NCBI GenBank assembly: GCA_900538765.1
Contig: UQAB01000017.1
Location: 1 to 39,548 of the forward strand
Source: an uncultured Azospirillum sp.
Lineage (GTDB): Bacteria > Pseudomonadota > Alphaproteobacteria > RF32 > CAG-239
DNA length: 39,548 nt
Direction of reading: 5' to 3'
A program made the translations under genes and the position numbers. A model generated the notes under the pieces. The model ran no database searches. It was not told the DNA's origin and worked only from the letters and a program-made list of their open reading frames with translations. Each line of letters begins with the position of its first letter. Position 1 is the first letter of the stretch. Shown here piece by piece: positions 25,300-38,378 of the stretch.

Positions 25300-25337
25300 T
25301 TGACAATTATGTCTATACATGATATTTTATAGACATA
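25300..25337 (+). promoter_or_regulatory. Promoter with operator-like palindrome
   Basis: Promoter TTGACA (25300-25305), a 17-base spacer and TATTTT (25323-25328). A perfect 10-bp inverted repeat, TATGTCTATA (25308-25317) with TATAGACATA (25328-25337), brackets the -10. The pattern suggests a dimeric repressor site controlling the gene at 25370-25915. Confidence 0.6.
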
Positions 25338-25369
25338 TTTTTTTATTTTAACTCTTTGAGAGGGAAAAT

Positions 25370-25915
25370 ATGACTGATACCGCTTCAAAAACTGTTTTTA
25401 CCATAAATCCTGATAAAGCAAAATTTATCGTTAACAGCCGTTTTTATTTTAACGGCAACCAAAAGAACAGCGAATTCTCCTTATTACCGGGGCATTTACA
25501 GCGAGCCGTCAACCGAGAAGCCGAATTTCACGTTAAGACTCTTTCACAAACGGAAGGATTCTCTGAGATATTAACAGCCGATAATTTCAGGGAAGCACAA
25601 AAATTACATAATGCTATTTGCGAATATATTGCGCATATCGGAAATATTGAACAAAACATAAATCCGTATAACCCCAATAATAAATTTGCCGCCTTGCTTC
25701 GCGCCGACAAAGAAGCCATTTACAAAGAAAATCTAGATTTTGGAAAAACACCCTATCCAGCGATAACAGATACAAATGTTTTCTTGCATCCGACAGCCCG
25801 GCGAGCCAAACATTTTAACGAATCTATAGCTTCCCGAAAAGCAAAAGGTGTTCAACGCAATGCGGCAGAAACATTACAGAATATTTATAATCATATTCAT
25901 GCTTATGGCAAATAG
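25370..25915 (+). CDS. Protein of unknown function behind a palindromic operator
   Basis: A 181-residue soluble protein with no signal peptide. It begins MTDTASKTVFTINPDKAKF and is rich in Asn, Ala and charged residues, with a basic end (RKAKGVQRNAAETLQNIYN). No known domain is recognised. GAGAGGG precedes the ATG. It has its own strong promoter with a palindrome over the -10, and a terminator at 25924-25962, so it is a regulated single-gene unit. Confidence 0.7.
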   Translation: MTDTASKTVFTINPDKAKFIVNSRFYFNGNQKNSEFSLLPGHLQRAVNREAEFHVKTLSQTEGFSEILTADNFREAQKLHNAICEYIAHIGNIEQNINPYNPNNKFAALLRADKEAIYKENLDFGKTPYPAITDTNVFLHPTARRAKHFNESIASRKAKGVQRNAAETLQNIYNHIHAYGK

Positions 25916-25923
25916 CACACAGA

Positions 25924-25962
25924 AAAATCCTGAAAGCTTTAAAAACTTTCTGGATTTTTTTT
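25924..25962 (+). terminator. Terminator after the unknown gene
   Basis: AATCC-GAAAG (25926-25936) pairs with CTTTC-GGATT (25946-25956) around a T-T mismatch, followed by a long T run. Confidence 0.8.
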
Positions 25963-25965
25963 ATT

Positions 25966-26517
25966 TTACAGAAGGCGGTTTTCACTGAGATATTTCCACA
26001 GAGCGCAAGCATGCACTGACTGGATAATTTCATTGTTTTTCAGCAAATTTTTAACCTCTTCAAGGGATAACAGGTGACAGCTCAAATCCTCCCCCTCGTC
26101 CAGAGCCGGCTCGCCGACAGGCTCGACGTCTTCGGCAATAAAATTATAAACCCAATTATTGTTTGTGCTCGGGTTGGAAGACAGCCGCAGATTTTGCCGC
26201 CATTTTCCGCCGCCGAATCCGGTCTCTTCCAACAACTCGCGCTGTGCGGCAAGCACCGGCTCTTCTCCGTTTTCCACACAACCGCCGCACAATTCGTAAT
26301 TCGCTTTGCCGATTGCATGGCGATATTGGCGAATCATGACAAACTTTCCATCCTTTGTTCGGGCTATCGTATTAACCCAGTCAGGATATTCCAAAACAAA
26401 ATAGTGCGGAACAATTTTGCCGTTCGGAAGTTTTATTTTTTCCTCACGCACGGTCAGCCACGGGTCATTAAACAAGTACCGGCTGCTCAGAACTTCTGTT
26501 TTTTCTTCTTTTTTCAT
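25966..26517 (-). CDS. NUDIX hydrolase (ADP-ribose pyrophosphatase-like)
   Basis: The 183-residue protein has a complete NUDIX box at residues 79-101 (from GCVENGE, with RELLEETGF). The preceding YRHAIGKANYELCGG stretch resembles ADP-ribose pyrophosphatases, which hydrolyse nucleoside diphosphate derivatives. I chose ATG 26517 (MKKEEKTEVL); a longer frame starting at 26619 adds an aromatic-rich stretch not typical of the family. Substrate not proven. Confidence 0.85.
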   Translation of the reverse strand: MKKEEKTEVLSSRYLFNDPWLTVREEKIKLPNGKIVPHYFVLEYPDWVNTIARTKDGKFVMIRQYRHAIGKANYELCGGCVENGEEPVLAAQRELLEETGFGGGKWRQNLRLSSNPSTNNNWVYNFIAEDVEPVGEPALDEGEDLSCHLLSLEEVKNLLKNNEIIQSVHACALWKYLSENRLL

Positions 26518-26655
26518 AACAAATGCTTTATTAAAATAATAAAAATACGGATAAAAGTTAGCATATTGCATGAACAAAGTAAAGACAAAGTCCACATAAG
26601 CAAAAAAAACTACTTGCATTTATAAAAAAAATAATATAGTTATCTTTTTGTTATC

Positions 26656-26732
<77 letters not shown>

Positions 26733-26738
26733 ATTCCG

Positions 26739-26768
26739 ACAGTTCCTTTGAAAAAGGAGCTGTTTTTC
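26739..26768 (+). terminator. tRNA-Val terminator
   Basis: An ACAG-TCCTTT / AAAGGA-CTGT hairpin with a T run directly follows the tRNA. Confidence 0.75.
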
Positions 26769-26855
26769 TTTTTAAAATCAAATATTTAATAAAACTTGTT
26801 TTTTTATAAAATTTTGTTATCATTTTTCTGTTATTAACTATTAAATTATAATTGT

Positions 26856-27158
26856 ATGATTTTTATGTATGCTTGGAATGCGTGGTGTAGTTTACTTATA
26901 CCATTGCTTGGTTTGGGTTATGGGATTTATAGGGCAAAATCAGAAGGTTTGCCGATGGAAAAACTATTAAGTTTTATTCTTATTGTTTCATCTGTTGCCC
27001 TTTTGGTTTCTGTTCTATTGTTAAAATTTATTTTTTGTGACAGCGAAAAAGAATATTTCGGGCTTTATGCAGTTCCTCTAGGGGCATTTGGTCTTAGTGG
27101 TTCTTTGCTTGTTATTACGGATTTATCAGAGGCTTGGAAAAATAAGAATAGTTTGTGA
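26856..27158 (+). CDS. Small membrane protein of unknown function, possible inserted cargo
   Basis: A 100-residue protein with three hydrophobic helices (about 10-26, 37-60 and 70-88). Short polar links separate them. No family recognised. It looks more AT-rich than its neighbours and lies between tRNA-Val and a repeat of the tRNA 3' tail plus terminator (27172-27215), which suggests a small insertion at the tRNA. No clear ribosome site. Confidence 0.55.
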   Translation: MIFMYAWNAWCSLLIPLLGLGYGIYRAKSEGLPMEKLLSFILIVSSVALLVSVLLLKFIFCDSEKEYFGLYAVPLGAFGLSGSLLVITDLSEAWKNKNSL

Positions 27159-27171
27159 ATTGCCAGCTCAG

Positions 27172-27215
27172 CCCCACCAATTTTAAACGGCTCCTATTAT
27201 GGGAGCTGTTTTTTT
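27172..27215 (+). repeat. Duplicated tRNA-Val 3' tail and terminator
   Basis: The sequence CCCCACCAATT followed by a GGCTCC/GGAGCT hairpin and a T run resembles the tRNA-Val end (CCCACCAATT, 26726-26735) and its terminator. The second terminator (27185-27215) has the same GGAGCTGTTTTT 3' half. This could be an integration scar or remnant of a decayed second tRNA. Confidence 0.5.
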
Positions 27216-27261
27216 GTTATTTTCACAGGCTGCTTTCCCACATTTTCCAACTATTTTTGTT

Positions 27262-28218
27262 ATGGAAAAGTTAATCATTTCCAGATATAATTTGCAGGAT
27301 ATAATAGATTCTGAAGCGAAAGGGCCGGCTTTGACTGAAAAAAAATTCGACTTTACCGTTGACTATAAAAAACTGAAAATTTTTGATGAATATAACAGCA
27401 AAGATATTCTTTTTCCTTTGGTGTTATCTTCGCCTCACAGCGGCCAAACTTTTCCCGAAGAATTTCTGAACGCCGTTACCATGCCGGCGGACATTCTGAG
27501 AAGCAATGAAGACTCTTTTGTCGATGAGCTCATTCTGCCCGCGTCAAACACAGGAATCCCATTGGTCAGCATGAATATTTCCCGCGCTTTTGTTGATGTT
27601 AACCGCGATAAAATAGAAATAGACCCCAAGATGTATTACAATTATCCCAGCCAAGGAGATGTCCAAGGAGGAATCCGCTGCCGCGTCGGGCTGGGCGTGG
27701 TTCATCGTATCAATGCCAAAAGAGAAAATATTTATGACGGCCTGCTTGATTATCATGAAGTTCAGGAACGAATTAAGTATGTTTATGATGTTTATCATAA
27801 AAAACTGCAGCAACTTATTGACAAGACACTCAAAAAATTCGGCTTTTGCTTTGTGTTAGACTGCCATTCCATGCCTTCAAAAATTTGTTCTGTCATGCAG
27901 GAAAGCCGGCCGATTGATTTTTGCCTTGGGACGCTGTTTGACCAAAGCTGTCCGTTAGAAATGAGCGATTTTATGAAAAACAGCCTTGAAAATTTTGATT
28001 ATAAAGTTTCCGCAAACTGTCCGTATTCCGGGGCTTTTATCACATTTAACTACTGTCAGCCGCGCAAAAAAATTTACACCATGCAGCTGGAGATGAACAG
28101 AGGGCTTTATATGGCAGAAGATGTGCATAAAAAAAACAATAAATTTCAAAAGATTAGTTCTGATTTATGCTCTTCAATCGAGGCCTTTGCAAATTTTTTG
28201 CTGGATTTTAAAAAATAA
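27262..28218 (+). CDS. N-formylglutamate amidohydrolase family protein
   Basis: A 318-residue protein of the N-formylglutamate amidohydrolase (HutG-like) family, metal enzymes that release formate from N-formylglutamate in histidine breakdown, or act on related substrates. Family motifs seen: LSSPHSGQTFP, DSFVDEL, ISRAFVDVNRD, VLDCHSMPS and QLEMNRGLYM. ATG 27262 is preferred, because the longer frame (to 27199) would run through the terminator hairpin at 27185-27215. No other hut genes nearby, so the pathway role is uncertain. Confidence 0.88.
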   Translation: MEKLIISRYNLQDIIDSEAKGPALTEKKFDFTVDYKKLKIFDEYNSKDILFPLVLSSPHSGQTFPEEFLNAVTMPADILRSNEDSFVDELILPASNTGIPLVSMNISRAFVDVNRDKIEIDPKMYYNYPSQGDVQGGIRCRVGLGVVHRINAKRENIYDGLLDYHEVQERIKYVYDVYHKKLQQLIDKTLKKFGFCFVLDCHSMPSKICSVMQESRPIDFCLGTLFDQSCPLEMSDFMKNSLENFDYKVSANCPYSGAFITFNYCQPRKKIYTMQLEMNRGLYMAEDVHKKNNKFQKISSDLCSSIEAFANFLLDFKK

Positions 28219-28466
28219 ATATGTTATAAGTCATCTTGTTTTGTTAATAATTGGTTAATGTTTAGCCATAACTTGTTTGAACGCGCCGCATATTTTTTAT
28301 AGAATATATTGCTTTGCGGCCATGAAATAAACAACCTCAGGATTTATGAATCTTGTGATTATAAAATAAGCCGGTAAGCAAATTGAAATTAGTAATTTTT
28401 TACTTAGGGATTTTTGTGGCTGTTCTGAGGGTTTAGAGGGATGCGATCTTCGTATCAAACATTTTA
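28219..28466 (+). other. Intergenic region before the lytic transglycosylase gene
   Basis: A 248-base AT-rich gap. I see no RNA gene and no clear terminator. An 8-codon ORF starting at 28441 ends in TAATG overlapping the next start, but this is weak evidence. Confidence 0.3.
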
Positions 28467-29231
28467 ATGTTACTTTTATTATTACTGATGTTAATTCAGC
28501 CTGCGCAGGCAAAAACATATTCCGGTATGGATGATGCGCTGGTTTGTAAAAACGCTGCTCTGAAATATGAGGAGAAATATCAGATTAAAGAACATCTTTT
28601 GACCACGATTACCAATGTTGAAACAGGCAGATGGAATGCCGAAAAAAAACAGACGTTGGGTTGGCCGTGGACAATTAACGCCCAAGGCAAAGGGCATTTT
28701 TTCAAGACCAAAGCTGAAGCCGTTAAAGCCGTTAAGGCTTTGCAGGCTAAAGGCGTTAAAAGTATTGACGTCGGCTGTATGCAGATTAATTTGAAGTTTC
28801 ACGGCAAGAATTTTAAATCCGTCGAAGAAGCTTTAGATCCGTACAAAAACGTAGAATACGGCGCAAAATATCTGAAAAAGCTGTATAAGGCCAAAGGAAA
28901 CGACTGGTTTAAAGCGGCTATGGCTTATCATTCCAATGTTTTGAAAAAAGCATTAAGATATAAGAAAAAGCTGGTTGTCGCTTATGCCAAAGTAAAAAAA
29001 CAAAATGACGGAAAATCTATTGCCGAGCGTAATGTTAAAGCTGCCAAAGTTGCTCAGAATATTGAACGCGGCAGAAAGAACGAGCATAATGCCACAACAA
29101 AGAAAAATGTCAAAAAAATAACAACGGCCGACATTGCCGAGTATAAGTTGCGCAACAATGATGCTGCTCAAAAAGCACAGAGCTGGAGAGAGCAAAAATT
29201 GGCAGAATATAGACAAGGAACGATTAATTAA
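28467..29231 (+). CDS. Periplasmic lytic transglycosylase (SLT domain)
   Basis: The 254-residue product starts with a very short hydrophobic signal peptide (LLLLLLMLIQPAQA). The SLT catalytic Glu is at residue 52 (TNVETGRW). GWPWTIN and DVGCMQINLKFH follow, typical of this lysozyme-like family that cleaves peptidoglycan. The C-terminal ~80 residues form a Lys-rich, probably extended tail. Such enzymes often open the wall for secretion machines, but no such system lies nearby. Confidence 0.88.
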   Translation: MLLLLLLMLIQPAQAKTYSGMDDALVCKNAALKYEEKYQIKEHLLTTITNVETGRWNAEKKQTLGWPWTINAQGKGHFFKTKAEAVKAVKALQAKGVKSIDVGCMQINLKFHGKNFKSVEEALDPYKNVEYGAKYLKKLYKAKGNDWFKAAMAYHSNVLKKALRYKKKLVVAYAKVKKQNDGKSIAERNVKAAKVAQNIERGRKNEHNATTKKNVKKITTADIAEYKLRNNDAAQKAQSWREQKLAEYRQGTIN

Positions 29232-29269
29232 TTGCCTTGACGGACATTATCTGCTAATAGATATGTGTT

Positions 29270-30793
29270 ATGTATGAAGCAATTAAAAATACCGGACTTT
29301 ATTGGCAGCCACTGGGAGGCAATAATATTGACCAAATCAGCGGCCATTGTTATCGTTATACCGATGTCATTCGCAGTAACGGAAAACGTCAGTCGACAAC
29401 GATATTGGTCGATTTGGGCAAATTTGACAATCATCAGGCTTTAGGCATACAAAATTCAGCGGCAGCAGTTCCCGATATTCGGGATATTCTGTCCGATAAA
29501 GAAGATATGCCTAAAGCCCTTTTTTTAACCCATTCACATCCTGACCATCTTAACGGTATTATCCATTATTTGAAAGCGGGCTATAAGCTTCCGTCTTTGT
29601 ATGCCGGGAAATATACGTTTATGATACTCTATGACCTTTTGCAAGGGTATCACTTTCCACAAAATTTATGGCCTAAGTTTAACGTTATTGAGGACGGCAG
29701 CCGCCTTAGCATTGGTTCTTTGGAAATAGAAGTACTGGCTTCTTCGCATACCTGTTTTGACAGTCTGGGATTAATCATAAAATCGCCTAACGCGGTTGTT
29801 TATCATACCGGCGATATGAAACTTGACCAAACAACATATTTTCGGCCGCCGACTAACATCAAAAGGCTCAGAGAACTGGCGCCGTCTATCAATGCCGTCG
29901 TTGCTGACTTTTACGGCATTTATTCTGACGGTTTTGCCCTCAAAGAAGCCGATACATTGAAATGTCTGGTTAAACTCATTCGCAAAAGCCGAAAATCAAA
30001 GATATTCCTTCCGGTTTATCCGACACATCCGGAAATGTATATTACAGCATTTCTGGCGGCCTTAAAACTTAAGAAAAATGTCGTATTTTATGGAAATACA
30101 GACTTTTTCGGCTATTTGAAAATGATTATAGAATATGGGATTTCTTTTGAAAAAATGGCAGAAGGGAAAATTGTTGTTTCCTATTCGCATAATGAAGAAG
30201 AAGTTGCCAAATTAAACGATGATTATGTAGTTATCGGAACATATAATCATATTCCCGATGTTTTTAACGTCAGCAAAAAAGACTGTTACGGCATCATCAC
30301 GGCAAAAACGTTTTTCAATCCCCTTAAAGGACAGCTTAATCTTAAAAATATCAAGTTTGCAACGGTTGATGATTATCCGGAGTTACAAGGATACGGGCAC
30401 GGCTTTTTCGGCGACTATGAAGAGTTAAATAATATATTGGGACGCCGACCGGTCTTTTTGCCGACACACTGCCCGACTTATATGATTGATGACGTGCGCG
30501 AACTGGCAAGTTACTGTGGTTTGAAAATTGTCGGCACAACTCCGAAAAACAACCAGATTTACAGGATTAAAAGAAAAAGAATCGAGCTTGTTTCTGTTTC
30601 CCCTGCTAAATGGCTTGTTGTTATTTACAACAGCGATGATTTTGCCTATATGGCAGAAGTTTTTCAAAAACCGACTTCCGGACATGGTTTTCTTAAGCGT
30701 ACCATCAGCCGGCGGCGTTGCCAAAACCGATTTAAATCTTATTTACAAAAACGAATCAATCTGAACAGAGGAAAAAATGGTACAGGTAACTAA
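29270..30793 (+). CDS. RNase J-like metallo-beta-lactamase-fold hydrolase
   Basis: A 507-residue protein with the metal motif HSHPDH at residues 88-93, a second His in SSHTC (~residue 160) and HTGD near 180. Later regions resemble the beta-CASP domain (FLPVYPTHPEMY, GYGHGFFGDYEELNNI, FLPTHCPTYM), as in RNase J. It is divergent, and ends in a strongly basic tail (SRRRCQNRFKSYLQKR) that could bind nucleic acid. RNase J cleaves and degrades RNA from the 5' end; the substrate here is inferred. It overlaps the next gene by 17 bases. Confidence 0.75.
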   Translation: MYEAIKNTGLYWQPLGGNNIDQISGHCYRYTDVIRSNGKRQSTTILVDLGKFDNHQALGIQNSAAAVPDIRDILSDKEDMPKALFLTHSHPDHLNGIIHYLKAGYKLPSLYAGKYTFMILYDLLQGYHFPQNLWPKFNVIEDGSRLSIGSLEIEVLASSHTCFDSLGLIIKSPNAVVYHTGDMKLDQTTYFRPPTNIKRLRELAPSINAVVADFYGIYSDGFALKEADTLKCLVKLIRKSRKSKIFLPVYPTHPEMYITAFLAALKLKKNVVFYGNTDFFGYLKMIIEYGISFEKMAEGKIVVSYSHNEEEVAKLNDDYVVIGTYNHIPDVFNVSKKDCYGIITAKTFFNPLKGQLNLKNIKFATVDDYPELQGYGHGFFGDYEELNNILGRRPVFLPTHCPTYMIDDVRELASYCGLKIVGTTPKNNQIYRIKRKRIELVSVSPAKWLVVIYNSDDFAYMAEVFQKPTSGHGFLKRTISRRRCQNRFKSYLQKRINLNRGKNGTGN

Positions 30794-31514
30794 ACATGAA
30801 AAAGAATATGTTATCAGGTCTTACGAATGCAATAAGAACAGCGTCCTGAGAATCGTTACGCTGCTTAATATTTTTCAGGATATCGCCGACGAACACGCTT
30901 CAAAAATGGAACTGGGACTGGAATATTGCCTCTCCCGCGGACTGGCCTGGGTCGGAAGCAATTATCATATAAAAATTAACCGCCTGCCCAAGATTCATGA
31001 ACAGATTAAAATTATTACCTGGCCGTCTGAAGAAAAGAAACTCGGCGCAATCAGGGATTTTCACGTAATTAACACCAGCGGAGAAGATTTAATCCGGGCT
31101 TCAAGCCAGTGGATACTGATTAATTTTGAAAAGAAACGCCCCGTTTGTCTGAGAGATAATCTGCCGGAGTATTCAGCTATCGAAGAAAGGGCTTTGCCGA
31201 CAGATTTTCCGCGTTTGCCGGATTTGGAAAAAATCGATCATCGTCGGGAATTTCATGTTCGTTTTGACGATATCGACCTGAACCAGCATGTCAACAATGC
31301 GGTTTATCCCCTTTGGGCGACAGAAAGCGTTGATCCTGAATTACGTTTAAATCATTCAACAGCAGAGCTGGAAATCTGTTTCAAAAAAGAAGGCCATTAC
31401 GGCGAACAGGTAGAGGCTTTGACACAGATGACTGAACCGATGACTTCCCTGCATAGTATCAAATCTTTAAATGACGGTCGAGAACTTTCCAGAATCAGAA
31501 TCAAATGGCGTTAA
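30777..31514 (+). CDS. Acyl-ACP thioesterase family protein
   Basis: A 245-residue protein of the FatA/FatB type, with two hotdog domains that release fatty acids from acyl carrier protein. The N-terminal half has EYVIRSYECNKN and LNIFQDIADEHA; the second half has FDDIDLNQHVNNAVYP, with the conserved Asn-His catalytic pair. AGAGGA lies before the ATG inside the RNase J-like gene, so the genes are probably cotranscribed. Confidence 0.88.
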   Translation: MVQVTKHEKEYVIRSYECNKNSVLRIVTLLNIFQDIADEHASKMELGLEYCLSRGLAWVGSNYHIKINRLPKIHEQIKIITWPSEEKKLGAIRDFHVINTSGEDLIRASSQWILINFEKKRPVCLRDNLPEYSAIEERALPTDFPRLPDLEKIDHRREFHVRFDDIDLNQHVNNAVYPLWATESVDPELRLNHSTAELEICFKKEGHYGEQVEALTQMTEPMTSLHSIKSLNDGRELSRIRIKWR

Positions 31515-31564
31515 ATTCTGCCCTTGTTATTTTCAGCAAATAAAAAGACGGTTGTGGAGAAAAA

Positions 31565-32284
31565 ATGAAAATTATCAGTTGGAACTGCAACGGCGGCTTT
31601 CGCAACAAATTCCAAGCCTTAGAAAAATTCAACGCTGATATCTGGATAATCCAAGAAAGCGAAAGCCCTGATTATTTGAAAGAAAAAAATATCTTTATTC
31701 CTGCAAACAATCATTTATGGTGCGGCGATAAAGCCTTTAAAGGAATGAGTATTTTCAGCTTTCATGGTTTCACATTGCGAATGGCTGATTTTTTCTCCCC
31801 TGAGTTCAAATATGTCTTGCCTACTGTTGTTTCATCTCCGCGCGGAGAAGAGTGTTCAGTAACCGGAATTTGGGCCTCCAAGGTAAAAGGCAATCCCGAC
31901 TGGGATTATATCGGACAAATGTGTGTATTTATGGAGCGTTATTCCCGCTTTTTTACACCTTCAATGATTATGATAGGTGATTTTAACAGCAATATGCAAT
32001 GGAATCATTATCATAAGAAAGAACATAATTACGCACGTTTCCTTGAACTCATGAGCGAATTAGAAATGTTTAGCGCATATCACGAAATTAATCACATTAA
32101 ACAGGGGCATGAGTCGTTACCGACCAGCTATTATCATCGGGATGCGGCGCGTGGTTTTCACATTGATTATGCATTTATGGGACGTCAAAATATTTCTACT
32201 TTAAAAAACTTTAGCATTGAGGGAAAAGAATGGCTCAAATTTAGTGACCATATGCCGCTCGTTTTGGAAACAGAAAATGAATGA
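31565..32284 (+). CDS. Endonuclease/exonuclease/phosphatase-fold hydrolase
   Basis: A 239-residue EEP-superfamily protein. Motifs are SWNCNGGF (Asn), QESES (Glu), GDFNSN and SDHMPLV (Asp-His) at the expected order and spacing. Such enzymes include nucleases and phosphodiesterases; which one cannot be read here. No signal peptide. GGAG lies before the ATG. Last gene of a likely three-gene run. Confidence 0.88.
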   Translation: MKIISWNCNGGFRNKFQALEKFNADIWIIQESESPDYLKEKNIFIPANNHLWCGDKAFKGMSIFSFHGFTLRMADFFSPEFKYVLPTVVSSPRGEECSVTGIWASKVKGNPDWDYIGQMCVFMERYSRFFTPSMIMIGDFNSNMQWNHYHKKEHNYARFLELMSELEMFSAYHEINHIKQGHESLPTSYYHRDAARGFHIDYAFMGRQNISTLKNFSIEGKEWLKFSDHMPLVLETENE

Positions 32285-32639
32285 TTATTTTCCTTCCTTT
32301 TTTTATTTATGAATTTCATCCCATTATTTTAATTAAAATTCATTTTGCAGATATTAGAGCATCTTGTCATATTGAAGTTGTCTGTTCCATGCAAGCTTGT
32401 TCGCATTTCCGTTTTTTGAGGGTTCCCCCTACTTTTTGCGCAAGTTTTCGCTATTTTTCTAAAAGGAGGGACGGCGCTGATATCCAAATTGAGGAGCATG
32501 AGGTGGCCATAGCGAGTTGTTTCATGAACGGCAGGGGGCCTCTGAGGCCTATATTACCATAGTCGACCTGCAGCAGAGAGAACATCAAACAAAACTCTCT
32601 CTCGCATTCTGTGAGTATCTTAACTAGATAACAAAAGAA
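32285..32639. other. Intergenic region between the EEP gene and the rrn terminator
   Basis: A 355-base gap without a supported gene. Short frames exist but show no ribosome site or family. It contains CATGCAAGCTTG (32389-32400), an SfiI-like GGCC-N5-GGCC and AGTCGACCTGCAG, which resemble common vector polylinker strings; chance is possible. Confidence 0.4.
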
Positions 32640-32669
32640 CACCCTCTGAAATTTGAATTTCAGAGGGTG
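32640..32669 (-). terminator. rrn operon terminator
   Basis: A long perfect stem (14 bp) of CACCCTCTGAAATT and its complement lies 3' of 5S on the minus strand, followed by a T-rich run. Confidence 0.85.
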
Positions 32670-32722
32670 ACTTAGTATAAAGGAATGTGATAAGAAAAAG
32701 GGTCAATATGATGTTTAGAAGA

Positions 32723-32837
32723 TCTGGCAGCGACCGACTCTCCCGTGCCTTAAGACAAAGTACCATAGGCGCAAAAGGGTTTAACGACCGAGTTCGGAAT
32801 GGGATCGGGTGGGACACCTTTGCTATTACCACCAGAT
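32723..32837 (-). rRNA. 5S ribosomal RNA
   Basis: Minus-strand sequence begins TCTGGTGGTAATAGC and contains the typical CCGATCCCATTCCGAACTCG segment, ending CGCTGCCAGA. Ends are approximate to a few bases. Confidence 0.93.
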
Positions 32838-32904
32838 CATCTAAACACCATACAGGAACGAATTATTTCAATCACAGCAAATTATTTATACGTTAAGTAA
32901 ATCA

Positions 32905-35818
<2,914 letters not shown>

Positions 35819-36020
35819 CCAAGAAACATAAATTTTGTCTACTTGTCTCTCAACAAAAGTTGGTTAACGATCACACTTCCATGTGTCGATAACTTTTTCT
35901 TGCAGATTTTCTTCAAGATATTTTCTTTAATTGTCAAACAACACGCAGTCCGAAAACCGCGATTTTCCCGCGTCCGTAAACGCGGTAAAACGTTACCAAT
36001 CGCATTCAAATCCCATAAGA

Positions 36021-36097
36021 TGGTGGGCGTACTTGGATTTGAACCAAGGACCTCGTCCTTATCAGGGACGCGCTCTAACCAACTGAGCTATACGCCC
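36021..36097 (-). tRNA. tRNA-Ile(GAT)
   Basis: Read on the minus strand: acceptor GGGCGTA/TACGCCC, D stem GCTC/GAGC, anticodon loop CTGATAA (GAT), T arm CTTGG/CCAAG, encoded CCA. It is the tRNA nearer 23S. Confidence 0.96.
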
Positions 36098-36224
36098 GAT
36101 TCCCCAAAAAATCCGGTCCCTCCGGTCACGACCGACCGTCGGCACCGAGCCTCGGAAAAGCCTGCAGCTTCAAGCCGCCTCAATCTTCGGTTCAACTCCA
36201 TCTTCAACACCGTAAAGTATTGAC

Positions 36225-36301
36225 TGGTGGAGCCGAAGGGGCTCGAACCCTCAACATCCTGCTTGCAAAGCAGGTGCTCTAGCCAATTGAGCTACGGCCC
36301 C
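36225..36301 (-). tRNA. tRNA-Ala(TGC)
   Basis: Minus strand: acceptor GGGGCCG/CGGCTCC (one G-U pair), D stem GCTC/GAGC, anticodon loop TTTGCAA (TGC), encoded CCA. It is the tRNA nearer 16S, so the spacer order is Ala then Ile. Confidence 0.96.
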
Positions 36302-36352
36302 TTGAATGCTTCATGATTTTTAAATCAACCCGCGGAATTCCTTCCGCAATCG

Positions 36353-36380
36353 TGATTGAACTTTGAATAGTGCGATGTAA
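36353..36380 (-). other. 3' arm of pre-16S rRNA processing stem
   Basis: This 28-base segment is nearly perfectly complementary (26 of 28) to 38089-38116 upstream of 16S. The two would pair to flank the 16S precursor, the usual RNase III target. Confidence 0.8.
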
Positions 36381-36487
36381 TCCGTTGTGTTTTGCCGGCC
36401 ATTGCTGAACCGGCGCATCCGGTGTTACCCGGAGTTTAGCCATAACCTCGAACCATGTGATGTCACAACCGTGACGGTTCGGGCTTG

Positions 36488-38000
<1,513 letters not shown>

Positions 38001-38088
38001 AAAATAAAAATTTTATCAGAGATATCTGATTTAGCTTTATTTATTCGACTACTGTAAGACTTCCGTCTTATCAAAGTCATTTTCAGGT

Positions 38089-38116
38089 TTACATCGCACT
38101 ATTCAATTTTCAATCA
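38089..38116 (-). other. 5' arm of pre-16S rRNA processing stem
   Basis: Complementary partner of 36353-36380, about 90 bases before the 16S gene, within the rrn leader. Confidence 0.8.
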
Positions 38117-38147
38117 ACTCTCAACCAGCATACAGCGCCGGTTTCAT

Positions 38148-38176
38148 AATATATCACGCTTTCAGCAACTTGTCAA
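38148..38176 (-). promoter_or_regulatory. rrn promoter P4 (closest to 16S)
   Basis: TTGACA (38171-38176), a 17-base spacer and TATATT (38148-38153) on the minus strand. Confidence 0.75.
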
Positions 38177-38254
38177 GCCGAAGTTTTAAGATTTTTAAAA
38201 CTTTATTTCAGCCACCGTTCCGCCACCATCAGCCGCTACGCTCCGTAACTCGTT

Positions 38255-38297
38255 GCGCAACAGATCCTTAATGTAGCACGGTTTCCAAAACTTGCAA
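38255..38297 (-). promoter_or_regulatory. rrn promoter P3
   Basis: TTGCAA (38292-38297), a 16-base spacer and TACATT (38270-38275), followed after 6 bases by CTGTTGCGC, the same start-region string as P1 and P2. Confidence 0.6.
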
Positions 38298-38378
38298 GCC
38301 CGATTCTGAAAAATATTCCAAAATCTCAGCCGAAGCAATATCCAATTTTTTCATCAGCAGCGCTCCCTCTAGCAAGAG

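Noticed and set aside
28441..28467. Eight-codon ORF whose stop overlaps the lytic transglycosylase start
   Set aside because: The AGAGGG before it touches its ATG, giving no proper spacing. There is no other support.
32281..32562. 93-codon plus-strand ORF after the EEP gene
   Set aside because: It starts within the preceding stop region, has no ribosome site and no recognisable domain.
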